A stretch of 49,148 nt of DNA from Clostridia bacterium (GCA_017517865.1 JAFWYB010000060.1:1-49148), one strand, 5' to 3'; counted from the stretch's first letter, positions 32,194 through 42,199 are shown. The notes: a model not told the origin generated them from the sequence alone. Numbers and translations are program-made.

Positions 32194-34287
32194 GTTCCTT
32201 TCCACGCGAAGTGCAACAACAGTCATATCGTCAGCGTGCCCCTTCTGTCTTAAGGCGGCAAGCTTGAGTATGTGCATACTAAGCTCATCCATATCGTCGT
32301 TCCCCCAGGAAAGCAGAGCATCCGACAGCCACTGTTCTTCTCTTTGCACCACTCCGTCGGAAACAAGCAGAACTATATCTCCCGCCTGCGCTCTGAACCG
32401 CGCCTTTGAAAGACTGACTCCCCTGAGTATACCTACAGGCAGTGATTTTTTCTGCAGAGTTGCTATTCTTTCACCTTTTCTTACAAAGCTGCAGGAGGCT
32501 CCCGCCTTATAAAAGACCGCTTCGCCGCTGACAAGATCAATTTCAACGGCATCTATAGTCGCTATTGACTCCTCACCGTTTCTTGCAATAAGGGCAGAAT
32601 TCACTGTTTTTGCGGCACTTTCAAAGGAAAAGCCGCTGCACACAAGCTTTTTCATAACGGTTGCGGTAAGTCTGCTGTCAGCAGCGGCACCCCGTCCCGT
32701 TCCCATTCCGTCACTGATAAGGGCAAAGCCGTGTCCGTTGGCAGAAGAAGCCGCACTTACCGTATCTCCGCAGACAGAGGCCTCATCTGCCGCCTTCTGG
32801 GCACAGCCGATCTGCAGGCGGTATGTCTGCTTCTGAGAAAAGGTCAGCACCGTTCTTAGCTGTGTCACCTGAAGTTCAGGCCTTTCAAAGCTTTTCAGGG
32901 TAAAGTCCTCAATTATTCTCTTCGCCCTTTTCCAGTTTATGTCAAAGGCTCTGTCAACAAGCGTAATTTCAACCGTTACGGCTCCGTTTTTATCCTCAAA
33001 GTAACCTATCTCGTCTGTCGGAACACCGCTCTCCCTAAGCAGTGCCTTCAGCGACGCACCCTTAGCCTCATCAGGTATTCTTCTTTGGGCAACGTCTTCG
33101 GCAAGTCCGTAAAGATATTCGCTTATACCGCTGAACTGGTCGGTAAGAGCCCTCTGAAGCTCGGCAATTTTCAAATCAGAAGCAATATTTATGTAATCTG
33201 TACCGCCGCCCTTTATTCTGTCTCCCGCGGCATTGATTATTTCACACACCTGTGAAAGGTTACCCGCCGCCGAGCAAAGCACTGCCGCCACCTGCTTTTC
33301 AAGCTTTCTGTCCTTTATGAAAAAGCTTTTGTCAACAATTCTTCTGAGCTCTTCAGCTCTTTCCGAAGGAATAAGAGTCACCGCGGCAAAGGCTATCACC
33401 GTTTCCGCAACAGTGATAAGAATCTCTTTGTCTGCACCCGAAAGCAGAGCCACGGTAACACCCGTAGCACAGAAACCGAGAGCGCTTGCAGTGCGCCCCG
33501 CCTGAGCCGACACACCCGACACAAGTCCGCCGAGCGCCGTTACGGAAAAAAGATGTGAAAAGCCGGGCTGAAACGAAAGAAAAGCACCAACGCACACACC
33601 GGATATACTGCCGGCTGAGGGACCTCTGAAAAAAGAGAGAAGCATAACAGCAGAATAGGCTGCTATACGGCCCAAAGCCACTCCCTTTACGGTATATTCC
33701 GATATGCACAGTGCAAACAGACATATGCTTATAACACCGAAGGCTCCGTCTCTGAGTCTGAAGGTGCTTTCGGAAACAGGAAGAGAAAAAATTTTTATGC
33801 TTCTTATGAAAAGCACGGTTGCACAAAATGCCAGCAGACTTTCACACACGGTAAAAATAACCGCTCTCAGAGTGAAGCCTGCAAAGGCATAATAAGCAGC
33901 TGAAGAAAGAGCGATAACTGCAGCAGCCAGCACGGAGCGCACCGACGTATTTTCACCCGTACCACTTCTTCTGCGCATAAAAAATCTCACCGCACAGCAT
34001 ACAGCAAGTGCACACCAATATCTTACCGCACTGCGCCAGGGCAGCACAAGAAGATAACCGAAAACACCGCCGAGAAAAGATGAAAAGCAAAAATCAAAGG
34101 GCAGTGCACAAAGAAAACTGACTCCGAAGGGAGATATGTTCTCTGCCGCCGAAAACGAGGCGTAGCCGAAGCAGACGAAAAAGCTAAGCATAAGACCGGC
34201 AAGCTCCTTACGGCTTTTTTTCTTTTCTTGCGCGGCTTCTTCCTTTTTCTTTTGCTGAAAAAGCGTTTCTGTTTTGTTAAGGCTCAT
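32188..34287 (-). CDS. spoIIE: Stage II sporulation protein E (SpoIIE phosphatase)
   Basis: A 699-aa membrane phosphatase that dephosphorylates SpoIIAA in the forespore and so activates sigma-F. The N-terminal part has a Lys/Glu-rich start then about ten transmembrane helices (about 28-300). A linker region follows (about 300-490). The PP2C-type SpoIIE domain (about 500-695) contains ALISDGMGTGRGA with the metal-binding Asp, and VLLVSDGVV. The length is slightly below that of the Bacillus protein. GGGAGG precedes the ATG. It indicates that the organism carries the endospore programme. The upstream promoter could not be assigned. Confidence 0.94.
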   Translation of the reverse strand: MSLNKTETLFQQKKKEEAAQEKKKSRKELAGLMLSFFVCFGYASFSAAENISPFGVSFLCALPFDFCFSSFLGGVFGYLLVLPWRSAVRYWCALAVCCAVRFFMRRRSGTGENTSVRSVLAAAVIALSSAAYYAFAGFTLRAVIFTVCESLLAFCATVLFIRSIKIFSLPVSESTFRLRDGAFGVISICLFALCISEYTVKGVALGRIAAYSAVMLLSFFRGPSAGSISGVCVGAFLSFQPGFSHLFSVTALGGLVSGVSAQAGRTASALGFCATGVTVALLSGADKEILITVAETVIAFAAVTLIPSERAEELRRIVDKSFFIKDRKLEKQVAAVLCSAAGNLSQVCEIINAAGDRIKGGGTDYINIASDLKIAELQRALTDQFSGISEYLYGLAEDVAQRRIPDEAKGASLKALLRESGVPTDEIGYFEDKNGAVTVEITLVDRAFDINWKRAKRIIEDFTLKSFERPELQVTQLRTVLTFSQKQTYRLQIGCAQKAADEASVCGDTVSAASSANGHGFALISDGMGTGRGAAADSRLTATVMKKLVCSGFSFESAAKTVNSALIARNGEESIATIDAVEIDLVSGEAVFYKAGASCSFVRKGERIATLQKKSLPVGILRGVSLSKARFRAQAGDIVLLVSDGVVQREEQWLSDALLSWGNDDMDELSMHILKLAALRQKGHADDMTVVALRVERNK

Positions 34288-34372
34288 TATTACGCCTCCC
34301 TACATATACCTTAAGGCAATTATAAAAACTCTTCCTTGCGAAAAAAGTCATAATAAGGAAAGGCAGTCGCAC

Positions 34373-34401
34373 TTGAATAATTCTTTCCCGTGTGGTATAA
34401 T
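34373..34401 (+). promoter_or_regulatory. Promoter of DtxR-family regulator/copA unit
   Basis: TTGAAT (34373-34378), 17 bases, TATAAT (34396-34401). Confidence 0.75.
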
Positions 34402-34431
34402 AAAAAAGACACGGCAACGGAGGTGAAAAAA

Positions 34432-34800
34432 ATGAAAATTCAGCAATCAGCAGAAAATTATCTCGAAACAATTTATATGATAAATAAAAGCAAGGGCTCC
34501 TGCCGTTCAATAGATATTGCAAAAGAGCTGGGATATTCCAAGCCTAGCGTAAGCATCGCCATGAAAAATTTAAGAGAAAACGGCTATATAGACGTTTTGG
34601 GCGACGGAAAAATTGTTTTGCTGGAATCGGGCCTTGAAATAGCCGTAAGGCTTTATAAAAGACACACTATGCTGACCGAATTTTTAACCGCCATCGGCGT
34701 TTCTGCGTCAGTTGCCTCTGAGGATGCCTGCAGAATAGAGCACATTCTTTCGGAAGAAAGCATTGAAAAAATCAGCAACCATCTTTCCTCTATGCTCTGA
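34432..34800 (+). CDS. DtxR/MntR-family metal-dependent transcriptional regulator
   Basis: A 122-aa repressor with the N-terminal winged helix ([22 protein letters not shown]) and the metal-binding dimerisation domain, without the SH3-like third domain. Metal ligands by alignment with the family are Glu12, His78, Cys100, Glu103 and His104. DACRIEH matches the DtxR/IdeR cysteine version, while the MntR Asp8 or DtxR Met10 position is Asn9. Metal preference is therefore uncertain. GGAGGTG lies 6 bases before the ATG at 34432; the upstream in-frame GTG overlaps the promoter. It precedes copA by 79 bases. Confidence 0.88.
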   Translation: MKIQQSAENYLETIYMINKSKGSCRSIDIAKELGYSKPSVSIAMKNLRENGYIDVLGDGKIVLLESGLEIAVRLYKRHTMLTEFLTAIGVSASVASEDACRIEHILSEESIEKISNHLSSML

Positions 34801-34809
34801 TAATAATCC

Positions 34810-34852
34810 ACGGAGTCCCGTTGTCGCCATTGACTCATCGGCTCCGTTTTTT
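34810..34852 (+). terminator. Terminator-like hairpin between regulator and copA
   Basis: ACGGAG-T-CCG pairs with CGG-CTCCGT (one bulge) around an 18-nt loop, followed by six T. It should reduce transcription into copA, or could act as an attenuator. Confidence 0.6.
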
Positions 34853-34879
34853 AATCACAACATTATCAAGGTGATATAT

Positions 34880-37396
34880 ATGAAAAAATACACAGTCACG
34901 GGTATGTCCTGTGCCGCCTGCTCTGCAAGAGTGGAAAAGGCTGTGGCCGCGGTTGAGGGAGTTGAGTCCTGCACCGTTTCGCTTCTGACAAACACCCTTT
35001 CTGTTGAAGGCAGCGCGAGTGAAAGCAGTATAACCGATGCCGTTACAAAAGCAGGCTACGGCATAAAAAACGAAAGCGACACCGAGAAAGAAAAGGACAG
35101 CTCCTTTAAGGACACCGAAAGCCGTACACTCATTAAGAGGCTTCTGCTGTCATCGGGCTTTCTTCTTGTGCTTATGTATATTTCTATGGGCCACACTATG
35201 CTAGGATTTCCTCTGCCCTCTTTTTTTCACGGCAACAGCATAGCCCTTGCCCTTTCACAGATGCTTCTTGCTCTTACCGTAATGATAATCAACAAAAAGT
35301 TTTTTACAAGCGGTTTAAAAGCTCTTTTTCACAAAGCACCCAATATGGATACCCTTGTAGCTCTCGGCTCGGGAGTTTCCTTTCTGTGGAGCCTTTATGA
35401 GCTTTATATGATGACATACCATCACACACAAGGAAATGCCGAGGCTGCAGCTCACCTTCTTCACGGGCTTTATTTTGAGTCGGCGGCTATGATTGTCACC
35501 CTCATAACCGTAGGCAAACTTCTCGAAGCAAAAAGCAAAGGCAAAACCACCGACGCTCTCAGGGCTCTCATAAAACTCAGACCTGAAACAGCCAATATTA
35601 TCGTCCACGGCAAAGAGCTTACCGTCAGCATAAACGAGGTAAAAAAAGGCGACATTTTCGCCGTGCGCCCCGGAGAGAGCATACCCGTTGACGGAATAGT
35701 CATTGAGGGAAGCAGTGCAGTAAACGAAGCTACCCTCACAGGTGAAAGCATACCCGTCGATAAGACCTCAGGCGACAGAGTTTCCGCCGCCACAATAAAT
35801 CAGTCAGGCTTTATAAAATGCGAGGCAGTTGCCGTCGGCGAAGACACCGCACTTTCGCAGATAATAAAGGCTGTCAGCGATGCCGCCGCAACCAAGGCAC
35901 CCATAGCAAAGGCGGCTGATAAAATTTCGGGCGTTTTCGTACCCGTTGTTATTACAATAGCGGTCATTACTGCCGCGGCGTGGCTTATTGCAGGCAGTGA
36001 GGTCGGCTTCGCCCTTGCAAGAGGCATTTCGGTTCTTGTTATAAGCTGTCCCTGTGCATTAGGCCTTGCAACCCCCGTAGCCATAATGGTAGGTAACGGC
36101 ATAGGTGCAAAAAACGGTATTCTCTTTAAGAATGCGGCTTCCCTTGAAAGAGCAGGAAAAACCGATATTGTTGTACTCGACAAAACGGGCACAATCACCA
36201 AGGGTGAGCCTCAGGTTACCGATATTCTCCCCTTCGGCAGTGAAGACGAAGCCTCGCTTCTCACTCTTGCCGCTTCTTTAGAAGCGAAATCGGAGCACCC
36301 CCTTGCAAAAGCAATAATTCAAAAAGCCGTCGAAAAGGGCACAACCGTTCACGAAACCGATAGTTTTATTTCTGTTACGGGCAAAGGTCTTGAGGCTACC
36401 CTCGGCGACGACGTTGTAAGAGGCGGCAATCACGCCTATATCAGCTCATTTTCAGGAATTGACAGCAAGACCGCCAAAATTGCCGACGCTCTTTCCCGTT
36501 CAGGAAAAACTCCCTTGTTTTTCTCAAAAGGCAACCGCTTCTCGGGTATAATTGCCGTTGCTGACGTTATTAAAGAAGACAGTGCAGAAGCGGTAAAAGA
36601 GCTTCATAAAATGGGTATAGAGGTTGTAATGCTCACCGGCGACAACCAAAGCACAGCAGATGAAATCGGACGTCAGGCGGGCGTTGACCGTGTCATAGCT
36701 CAGGTGCTCCCCACCGAAAAGGAAGCAGTTATACGCGAGCTGAAAAAGACAGGCCACGTCACCATGGTCGGCGACGGAATCAACGACGCTCCTGCCCTTA
36801 CCGCCGCAGACAGCGGTGTTGCAATCGGCGCGGGCACCGATATAGCCATCGACGCGGCCGATATCGTGCTTATGAAAAGCAGACTGAGCGACATTCCCGC
36901 TATGATAAGGCTCAGCCGCAAAACCCTCAGAAATATACACGAAAATCTTTTCTGGGCCTTTTTCTACAACTGCATAGGCATTCCTCTTGCCGCAGGGCTT
37001 TTCATTCCCCTTCTCGGTTGGGAGCTTAATCCGATGTTCGGTGCGGCAGCTATGAGTCTTTCTTCCTTCTGCGTTGTTTCAAATGCCCTCAGACTCAACC
37101 TCACCGATATACATTCCGACAAGGGTGACAGAAAGAAAAGATTCAAAGCGAAAAAAGAAGCTGAAATTTACACCGCACCGCTCAAGCCCGACGAAACAGA
37201 GCTGTTTTTCGAGGGCATGATGTGTGAGCACTGTGAAAAAACAGTAAAAGATACTCTTGAAGCTTTCTCTTACGTTGAATATGCACGCCCCGACCACAAA
37301 AGCGGTCAGGTTGTTATGAAGCTCAGTGAAAACGCCGACCTGAGCGAGCTTATCTCAGCAGTTGAAAAAGCAGGCTATAAGTACACAGTAAAATGA
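34880..37396 (+). CDS. copA: Copper-exporting P1B-type ATPase with N- and C-terminal HMA domains
   Basis: An 838-aa copper pump. The N-terminal heavy-metal domain has [11 protein letters not shown] (about 8-18). Eight transmembrane helices follow, with [10 protein letters not shown] in helix 6 marking Cu+ transport. TGES is the actuator motif, [10 protein letters not shown] the phosphorylation site and [10 protein letters not shown] the hinge. After the last helix comes a basic linker (about 750-770) and a second HMA domain at the C-terminus ([11 protein letters not shown]), which is an unusual position. AAGGTGAT sets the ATG at 34880. It follows a DtxR-family regulator instead of the usual CsoR or CopY. 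Confidence 0.95.
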   Translation: MKKYTVTGMSCAACSARVEKAVAAVEGVESCTVSLLTNTLSVEGSASESSITDAVTKAGYGIKNESDTEKEKDSSFKDTESRTLIKRLLLSSGFLLVLMYISMGHTMLGFPLPSFFHGNSIALALSQMLLALTVMIINKKFFTSGLKALFHKAPNMDTLVALGSGVSFLWSLYELYMMTYHHTQGNAEAAAHLLHGLYFESAAMIVTLITVGKLLEAKSKGKTTDALRALIKLRPETANIIVHGKELTVSINEVKKGDIFAVRPGESIPVDGIVIEGSSAVNEATLTGESIPVDKTSGDRVSAATINQSGFIKCEAVAVGEDTALSQIIKAVSDAAATKAPIAKAADKISGVFVPVVITIAVITAAAWLIAGSEVGFALARGISVLVISCPCALGLATPVAIMVGNGIGAKNGILFKNAASLERAGKTDIVVLDKTGTITKGEPQVTDILPFGSEDEASLLTLAASLEAKSEHPLAKAIIQKAVEKGTTVHETDSFISVTGKGLEATLGDDVVRGGNHAYISSFSGIDSKTAKIADALSRSGKTPLFFSKGNRFSGIIAVADVIKEDSAEAVKELHKMGIEVVMLTGDNQSTADEIGRQAGVDRVIAQVLPTEKEAVIRELKKTGHVTMVGDGINDAPALTAADSGVAIGAGTDIAIDAADIVLMKSRLSDIPAMIRLSRKTLRNIHENLFWAFFYNCIGIPLAAGLFIPLLGWELNPMFGAAAMSLSSFCVVSNALRLNLTDIHSDKGDRKKRFKAKKEAEIYTAPLKPDETELFFEGMMCEHCEKTVKDTLEAFSYVEYARPDHKSGQVVMKLSENADLSELISAVEKAGYKYTVK

Positions 37397-37402
37397 AAAA
37401 GT

Positions 37403-37444
37403 AAAAGCAGAGAAATCTTCACAGTGAAGACTCTCTGCTTTTTA
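37403..37444. terminator. Bidirectional terminator between copA and SDR gene
   Basis: Outer stem AAAAGCAGAG/CTCTGCTTTT and inner stem TCTTCAC/GTGAAGA, with A and T runs on either side. Confidence 0.8.
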
Positions 37445-37457
37445 ATTACATTAAAAA

Positions 37458-38240
37458 TCAAAGCTTTTTACCTATCTTCTTAGCAAATCTCTTAAGCTTA
37501 CCCTTTTCGAGAGCGAGATAGGCTTTCTTAACAGGAGGCGCAACCGCAAAAAGTACACCCGAAAGAGTGAAAAGAAAGCTGGGATTTACACTCTTTTTGC
37601 CCTTTTCAAGACCTGCAACCATTTTCTTTGCTACAACCGCGGGACTCTGAACGGGGAAGGGTCTTTCAAACTCAACGGGGTTTGCAGTCTTAAAGAAGTT
37701 TGTATCGGTAGCTATGGGATAAAGGCAGGTAAGGGTAACGTTTTTCGGAATCTCAAACCTTATACCCTGCTGGAAGCCCTCCATAGCAAACTTTGAGGCA
37801 GAATATGTAGTAAAGCCGGGCATAGCCATCTTGCCGATAGCGGAAATCGTTATTGCAAACTGACCCTCTCTGCCGTCAAGATGCTTTACATACTTCTGAT
37901 AGGAATAAATAGGTGAATAAACGTTGGTTTCAAACATTCTTGCCGTTCTGTCCCAGTCGGTATAATCCATTATCTCATAATAAGGATAACCCGCATTGGC
38001 ATAGAATATATCAATCCTTCCAAGCTCCTTCTCTGCCCTTTCAAAAATTTCGTCAACTGCCTTCTGCGACGAAACGTCAATCTGCATAGCGATAACGTTA
38101 TCGCCTATTTTATCCATATTTTCACAGTTGATGTCAACAGCAAGAATTTTATTCGTTTTTTCTCCCGCAAGAAGCTTTAACACCTCAAGACCTATACCGC
38201 TGTCGGCACCCGTAAGAACAATTTTCTTTGATGTAATCAT
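37458..38240 (-). CDS. Short-chain dehydrogenase/reductase
   Basis: A 260-aa classical SDR. TGADSGIG (about 10-17) binds NAD(P), VDIN suggests NAD preference (Asp after strand two), NAGYP is the stabilising Asn motif, SAIG carries the catalytic Ser, and YSASKFA carries Tyr and Lys. The C-terminal tail (about 215-260) is hydrophobic then strongly basic, which may attach it to membranes. The substrate is unknown; similar tails occur in SDRs acting on lipids. AAAGGAG precedes the ATG. It is a single-gene unit divergent from the OYE-like gene. Confidence 0.9.
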   Translation of the reverse strand: MITSKKIVLTGADSGIGLEVLKLLAGEKTNKILAVDINCENMDKIGDNVIAMQIDVSSQKAVDEIFERAEKELGRIDIFYANAGYPYYEIMDYTDWDRTARMFETNVYSPIYSYQKYVKHLDGREGQFAITISAIGKMAMPGFTTYSASKFAMEGFQQGIRFEIPKNVTLTCLYPIATDTNFFKTANPVEFERPFPVQSPAVVAKKMVAGLEKGKKSVNPSFLFTLSGVLFAVAPPVKKAYLALEKGKLKRFAKKIGKKL

Positions 38241-38272
38241 AAGCTTTTCTCCTTTTAATATTTCTTAATTAT

Positions 38273-38301
38273 ATGATAATCCAAACCTTAAATAAAGTCA
38301 A
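38273..38301 (-). promoter_or_regulatory. SDR gene promoter
   Basis: TTGACT (38296-38301), 17 bases, TATCAT (38273-38278) on the minus strand. Confidence 0.7.
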
Positions 38302-38307
38302 TAACTG

Positions 38308-38336
38308 TTGCCTTTTCGGCTTTTAAATGTTAAAAT
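38308..38336 (+). promoter_or_regulatory. Promoter of OYE-like/trmB operon
   Basis: TTGCCT (38308-38313), 17 bases, TAAAAT (38331-38336); divergent from the SDR promoter. Confidence 0.7.
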
Positions 38337-38366
38337 ATCTTCAGAACTATGACGGAGGAAATAAAT

Positions 38367-40436
38367 ATGAAATATGAAAAGCTGTTCACCCCGATAAAAA
38401 TAGGTAATGTTGAAATCAAAAACAGAATATGTATGGCTCCTATGCTTATGGGCTTCGGTCAGATTGACGGTCAAGCAACAGACCAGCTTATGGATTATTA
38501 CGAAGAAAGAGCAAAGGGCGGTACAGGTCTTATTTTCACCGAAATCACCCGTGTCAACGACCGTACCGGCGGTTCTGCCTTCAAGCAGCTGGGTATGAGC
38601 CACGACTATCAGATAGAAAAAATGAGCGAGCTCGCAAGCCGTATTCACAGGCACGGCTCAAAGATATTCGTTCAGCTTCATCACCCGGGCAGACAGAATA
38701 TGGCTCTGCTTATGGATACTCTTCCTATGAGCATCCTCGGAGAAAAGCTTATCCCTCATTTTGAGGATATGCTCTATTCGGTTGTTCCTGCAGGTAAGAT
38801 TCTTATGAAGCATCACATCGTACCCAGAGTTGTTTCACCTTCAAAATGTGAAAACGCATATTTTGCAGACGGCAATAACAGAGCTCTCAGAAAGAGTGAA
38901 ATAAAAGGACTTATTCAGGATTTCATCGACGGTGCGGTGCGTGTTAAAAAAGCCGGCTGTGACGGCGTTCAGCTTCACGCCTCTCACGGCTATCTTCTTC
39001 AGCAGTTTCTTTCGCCCCACACAAACAGACGTACCGACGAATACGGCGGCTGCCTTGAAAACCGTATGAGATTTATTCTCGAAATCATCGAGGGTATCAG
39101 AAAAGAATGCGGCAAGGACTTCCCCATTGTAGTACGTCTCACGGTTGACGAATGCTACAGCTATGTGGGTCACCCCGGCAGAGGCTACTCTCTTAAGGAG
39201 GGCGTTGAAATAGCAAAGCGCCTTGAAAAGGCAGGCATTGACGCTATCGACGTTTCCTCGGGCGGCTACGATGCCTTTAACTATTGGCTTGAGCCAACCT
39301 CCTTCGAGTGCGGTTGGAGAAAGTTTATGGCTGCAGCCGTTAAAAACACAGTATCAATCCCCGTTATTGCGGCCAACCTTATAAGAAGCCCGGAGCAGGC
39401 TGAGGCACAGCTTCAGGAGGGAACTCAGGATATGATTTCTCTGGGCAGGCCCCATATAGCAGACCCTCATTGGGCAAACAAGGTTCAGCAGGGCAGAAGC
39501 GAGGACGTCAAAAGGTGCATCTGCTGCCTTTACTGCATTGAAAGCATGCAGAACAACGCCTACACCGGCGGCCACGGTCACTGTGCAGTCAATCCCTTCG
39601 TGGGCAGAGAATCTGTTAAGCTCAAGGAAAACGGCAACGGAAGAATTGTTGCGGTTATCGGCTCGGGACCGGCAGGTCTTACCGCGGCAGAGCTTATGGC
39701 AAAGCGCGGCTTCAGGGTAACCGTTTTTGAAAAGAGTGACAGACTCGGCGGTCAGGTTGACCTTGCAGTCAAGCCTCCTCATAAGGATAAGCTTTACTGG
39801 TGTATAGAGGATCTTCACACCGCTTGCGTAAAGGCAGGCGTTGAAATAAAGCTCGGCACTAAGGCAACAAAAGAGCTTCTTTCGGAAATGATGCCCTGGG
39901 TAGTAATCTGTGCAACGGGCGCTTATGCAGTAAAGCCGAAATTTATCAAGGGCTATGACAGAGAAAACGTATACACCACAACCGAAATTCTTGACGGCAC
40001 CGTTAAGCTTTCAGGCGAAAAGGTTGCCGTTATCGGCAGCGGTATGACAGGTCTTGAAACAGCAGAGCTTCTCACAGAGCAAGGCAACAAAATCTGCATA
40101 GTTGAAATGGCAGACAGTCTTTCGCCCGGCGGCTGGATGCAGCACCTGGACGATATCAGACCCCGACTTGATAAAAAGGGTGCCGAATATTACACCTCAC
40201 AGAAGCTTCTTGAGGTTAAGGACGGCGCTATAGTAACCGAGGACAAAAAGGGCAACCGCAAGGAAATCTCTGCTGACAGCGTTGTGCTTTCTCTGGGTGC
40301 AAAAAGCGACAACACCCTTTACGAGCAGCTTAAAAAGGAAGGCTTCAACACATACAACATCGGTGACAGCCTTAAGGTGGGCAGAATTGCAGATGCAACA
40401 ATGGGCGCCTTCGACTGCGTAACAAGCATTGACTGA
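38367..40436 (+). CDS. Old-yellow-enzyme/dienoyl-CoA reductase-like flavoenzyme (BaiCD/enoate reductase family)
   Basis: A 689-aa flavin oxidoreductase in three parts. The FMN-binding OYE TIM barrel (about 1-370) has NRICMAPM, the catalytic HASHGYLLQQFLSP and GRPHIADP. A 4Fe-4S site follows with CICCLYC and a fourth Cys in GHCAVNP. The C-terminal FAD and NAD(P)H domains have VAVIGSGPAGLTAAE and VAVIGSGMTGLETAE. Relatives reduce alpha,beta-unsaturated acids or CoA esters, steroids or bile-acid intermediates in anaerobes. The substrate here is unknown. GGAGG lies 8 bases before the ATG at 38367. trmB follows after 11 bases. Confidence 0.92.
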   Translation: MKYEKLFTPIKIGNVEIKNRICMAPMLMGFGQIDGQATDQLMDYYEERAKGGTGLIFTEITRVNDRTGGSAFKQLGMSHDYQIEKMSELASRIHRHGSKIFVQLHHPGRQNMALLMDTLPMSILGEKLIPHFEDMLYSVVPAGKILMKHHIVPRVVSPSKCENAYFADGNNRALRKSEIKGLIQDFIDGAVRVKKAGCDGVQLHASHGYLLQQFLSPHTNRRTDEYGGCLENRMRFILEIIEGIRKECGKDFPIVVRLTVDECYSYVGHPGRGYSLKEGVEIAKRLEKAGIDAIDVSSGGYDAFNYWLEPTSFECGWRKFMAAAVKNTVSIPVIAANLIRSPEQAEAQLQEGTQDMISLGRPHIADPHWANKVQQGRSEDVKRCICCLYCIESMQNNAYTGGHGHCAVNPFVGRESVKLKENGNGRIVAVIGSGPAGLTAAELMAKRGFRVTVFEKSDRLGGQVDLAVKPPHKDKLYWCIEDLHTACVKAGVEIKLGTKATKELLSEMMPWVVICATGAYAVKPKFIKGYDRENVYTTTEILDGTVKLSGEKVAVIGSGMTGLETAELLTEQGNKICIVEMADSLSPGGWMQHLDDIRPRLDKKGAEYYTSQKLLEVKDGAIVTEDKKGNRKEISADSVVLSLGAKSDNTLYEQLKKEGFNTYNIGDSLKVGRIADATMGAFDCVTSID

Positions 40437-40447
40437 GAGGTATTGCC

Positions 40448-41119
40448 ATGCGAATGAGAAAAAAGAAATACCTTGACGAAAGACTCGGCAGCTGTGAGGA
40501 ATATCTCATCCCCACCGACAACGAAAACAGAGATTTCAGCAAGGCCGACGAAATAGAGTGTCTCATCTCCACTGAGGAGATTTTCGGCAACAGTAATCCC
40601 CTTCACCTTGAAATAGGCTGTGGAAAAGGACAGTTTATCACAGAGCTTGCAAAGCGCAACCCGGATATAAACTATATCGCAGTTGAAAAGGTAAAGAACG
40701 TTATCGTTGCCGCCTGCGAAAAGGCAAAACAGGAGGAGCTTTCCAACCTGCGCTTTATGGCTCTCAGCGCAGAATATCTTCCCTCTTACATACCGAAAAA
40801 CAGTGTGGAAGTCATCTACCTGAATTTTTCCTGCCCCTTTCCCAAGGCAAAATATGCAAGGCACCGCCTCACTCACAGATATTTTCTTGAAATTTACCGT
40901 AAGCTTCTCAAGGAAAACGGTGAAGTTCACCAGAAAACCGACAATATGCACTTCTTTGAGTTTTCAATAGAAGAATACTCAGCGGCGGATTATAAAATCA
41001 AAAATGTTTCCCTAGATTTGCACAACAGTAATTTCGAAGGCAACATCGTCACAGAGTATGAAAAAAGGTTTTCAGATTTAGGGCAGCCTATTTATCGGTT
41101 AGAGGCAGCTTTAAAGTAA
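40448..41119 (+). CDS. trmB: tRNA (guanine-N7-)-methyltransferase
   Basis: A 223-aa SAM-dependent enzyme that makes m7G46 in tRNA. LEIGCGKGQF is the SAM-binding motif, VEKVKN the ribose-binding acid, NFSCPFPKAKYARHRLT the tRNA/guanine-binding motif, and KTDNMHFFEFS the C-terminal signature. In most TrmB proteins the third motif is N-F-S-D-P-W-P-K. Here the Asp is Cys and the Trp is Phe, a change at the presumed active site. AGAGG precedes the ATG. It is co-transcribed with the OYE-like gene. Confidence 0.9.
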   Translation: MRMRKKKYLDERLGSCEEYLIPTDNENRDFSKADEIECLISTEEIFGNSNPLHLEIGCGKGQFITELAKRNPDINYIAVEKVKNVIVAACEKAKQEELSNLRFMALSAEYLPSYIPKNSVEVIYLNFSCPFPKAKYARHRLTHRYFLEIYRKLLKENGEVHQKTDNMHFFEFSIEEYSAADYKIKNVSLDLHNSNFEGNIVTEYEKRFSDLGQPIYRLEAALK

Positions 41120-41138
41120 GACTGAAATATAAGAGACC

Positions 41139-41198
41139 GGGGATTAGTAGGGGGCGCCAATAGGCTCCCCTACTAATCCCTAACCCCTTTTTTCTTTC
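41139..41198 (+). terminator. Large palindromic terminator after trmB
   Basis: A 14-bp perfect stem GGGATTAGTAGGGG/CCCCTACTAATCCC (41140-41153 with 41167-41180) with an inner GC-rich loop, then ACCCC and a T run. The size and GC-rich arms also resemble a small palindromic repeat element. Confidence 0.65.
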
Positions 41199-41207
41199 AA
41201 ATATATG

Positions 41208-41236
41208 TTGCAAATATCTTTCCGATATGCTATAAT
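41208..41236 (+). promoter_or_regulatory. cysK promoter
   Basis: TTGCAA (41208-41213), 17 bases, TATAAT (41231-41236). Confidence 0.75.
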
Positions 41237-41269
41237 TCACGGAGTTTGTTTATTTCAGGTAGGTATTTT

Positions 41270-42196
41270 ATGATTTGTAATAATATTTTAGACACAGTAG
41301 GTAATACTCCGCTTATACGCCTTAACAGAATGACAGATCCCGAGGATGCAGAGGTTCTCGTAAAGTTTGAGGGACTCAACGTAGGCGGCTCAATAAAGAC
41401 ACGAACAGCCCTAAATATGATTCTCGATGCTGAAGAAAGAGGGCTCATAAACAAGGATACCGTTATTGTTGAGCCCACAAGCGGAAATCAGGGTATCGGT
41501 ATTGCTCTTGTGGGCGCAGTACGAGGCTACAAGGTGAGAATTATCATGCCCGACTCCGTCAGCGAGGAAAGACGTAAGCTTATGGAGCATTACGGTGCCG
41601 AGGTAAGTCTCGTTCACGATGCAGGCAATATAGGCGAATGTATTGAGACCTGCCTCAAGCTTGCTTTAAGAATCAAAGAGGACTATCCCAATGTTTTCGT
41701 ACCTCAGCAGTTTGAAAACCTCGCCAACCCCGATATTCACCGTAATGCAACGGGTGTGGAAATTATAAAGCAGGCAGGCAAACCTATTCACGGATTCTGT
41801 TCAGGAATCGGTACGGGAGGAACAATAACAGGCATCGGTGAAACTCTCAGAAGATATAACCCCGATATCGAAATATGGGCAGTCGAGCCCGAAAAAGCGG
41901 CTATACTTTCAGGCGGTGAAATCGGCACTCACGTTCAGATGGGAATCGGTGACGGCTTTATTCCCAAAATACTCAATCAGCAGATTTACGATGAAATATG
42001 CATAATAAGCGACGAGGAAGCTCTCGAAACCGCAAAACAGCTTGCAATCAAAGAAGGCATAATGTGCGGTGTAAGCAGCGGTACAAACGTTGCGGCGGCG
42101 CTCAGACTCGCCAAAAAGCTCGGAAAAGGTAAAACTGTCGTAACTGTTTTACCCGATACGGCAGAGAGGTATTTTTCAACACCACTGTTTGATTAA
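41270..42196 (+). CDS. cysK: Cysteine synthase (O-acetylserine sulfhydrylase)
   Basis: A 308-aa fold-type II PLP enzyme that joins O-acetylserine and sulfide to cysteine. VGNTPLIRL, the Schiff-base Lys in GGSIKTR, PTSGNQGIG (usually T-S-G-N-T-G) and the phosphate-binding GIGTGGTITG loop are visible. The Thr-to-Gln change in the substrate loop and SIKTR instead of SVKDR mark a divergent subgroup, so a related beta-replacement activity is possible. The ATG at 41270 is chosen; AGGTAGG lies just ahead and the longer frame begins with a TTG. It is a single-gene unit. Confidence 0.9.
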   Translation: MICNNILDTVGNTPLIRLNRMTDPEDAEVLVKFEGLNVGGSIKTRTALNMILDAEERGLINKDTVIVEPTSGNQGIGIALVGAVRGYKVRIIMPDSVSEERRKLMEHYGAEVSLVHDAGNIGECIETCLKLALRIKEDYPNVFVPQQFENLANPDIHRNATGVEIIKQAGKPIHGFCSGIGTGGTITGIGETLRRYNPDIEIWAVEPEKAAILSGGEIGTHVQMGIGDGFIPKILNQQIYDEICIISDEEALETAKQLAIKEGIMCGVSSGTNVAAALRLAKKLGKGKTVVTVLPDTAERYFSTPLFD

Positions 42197-42199
42197 ATC

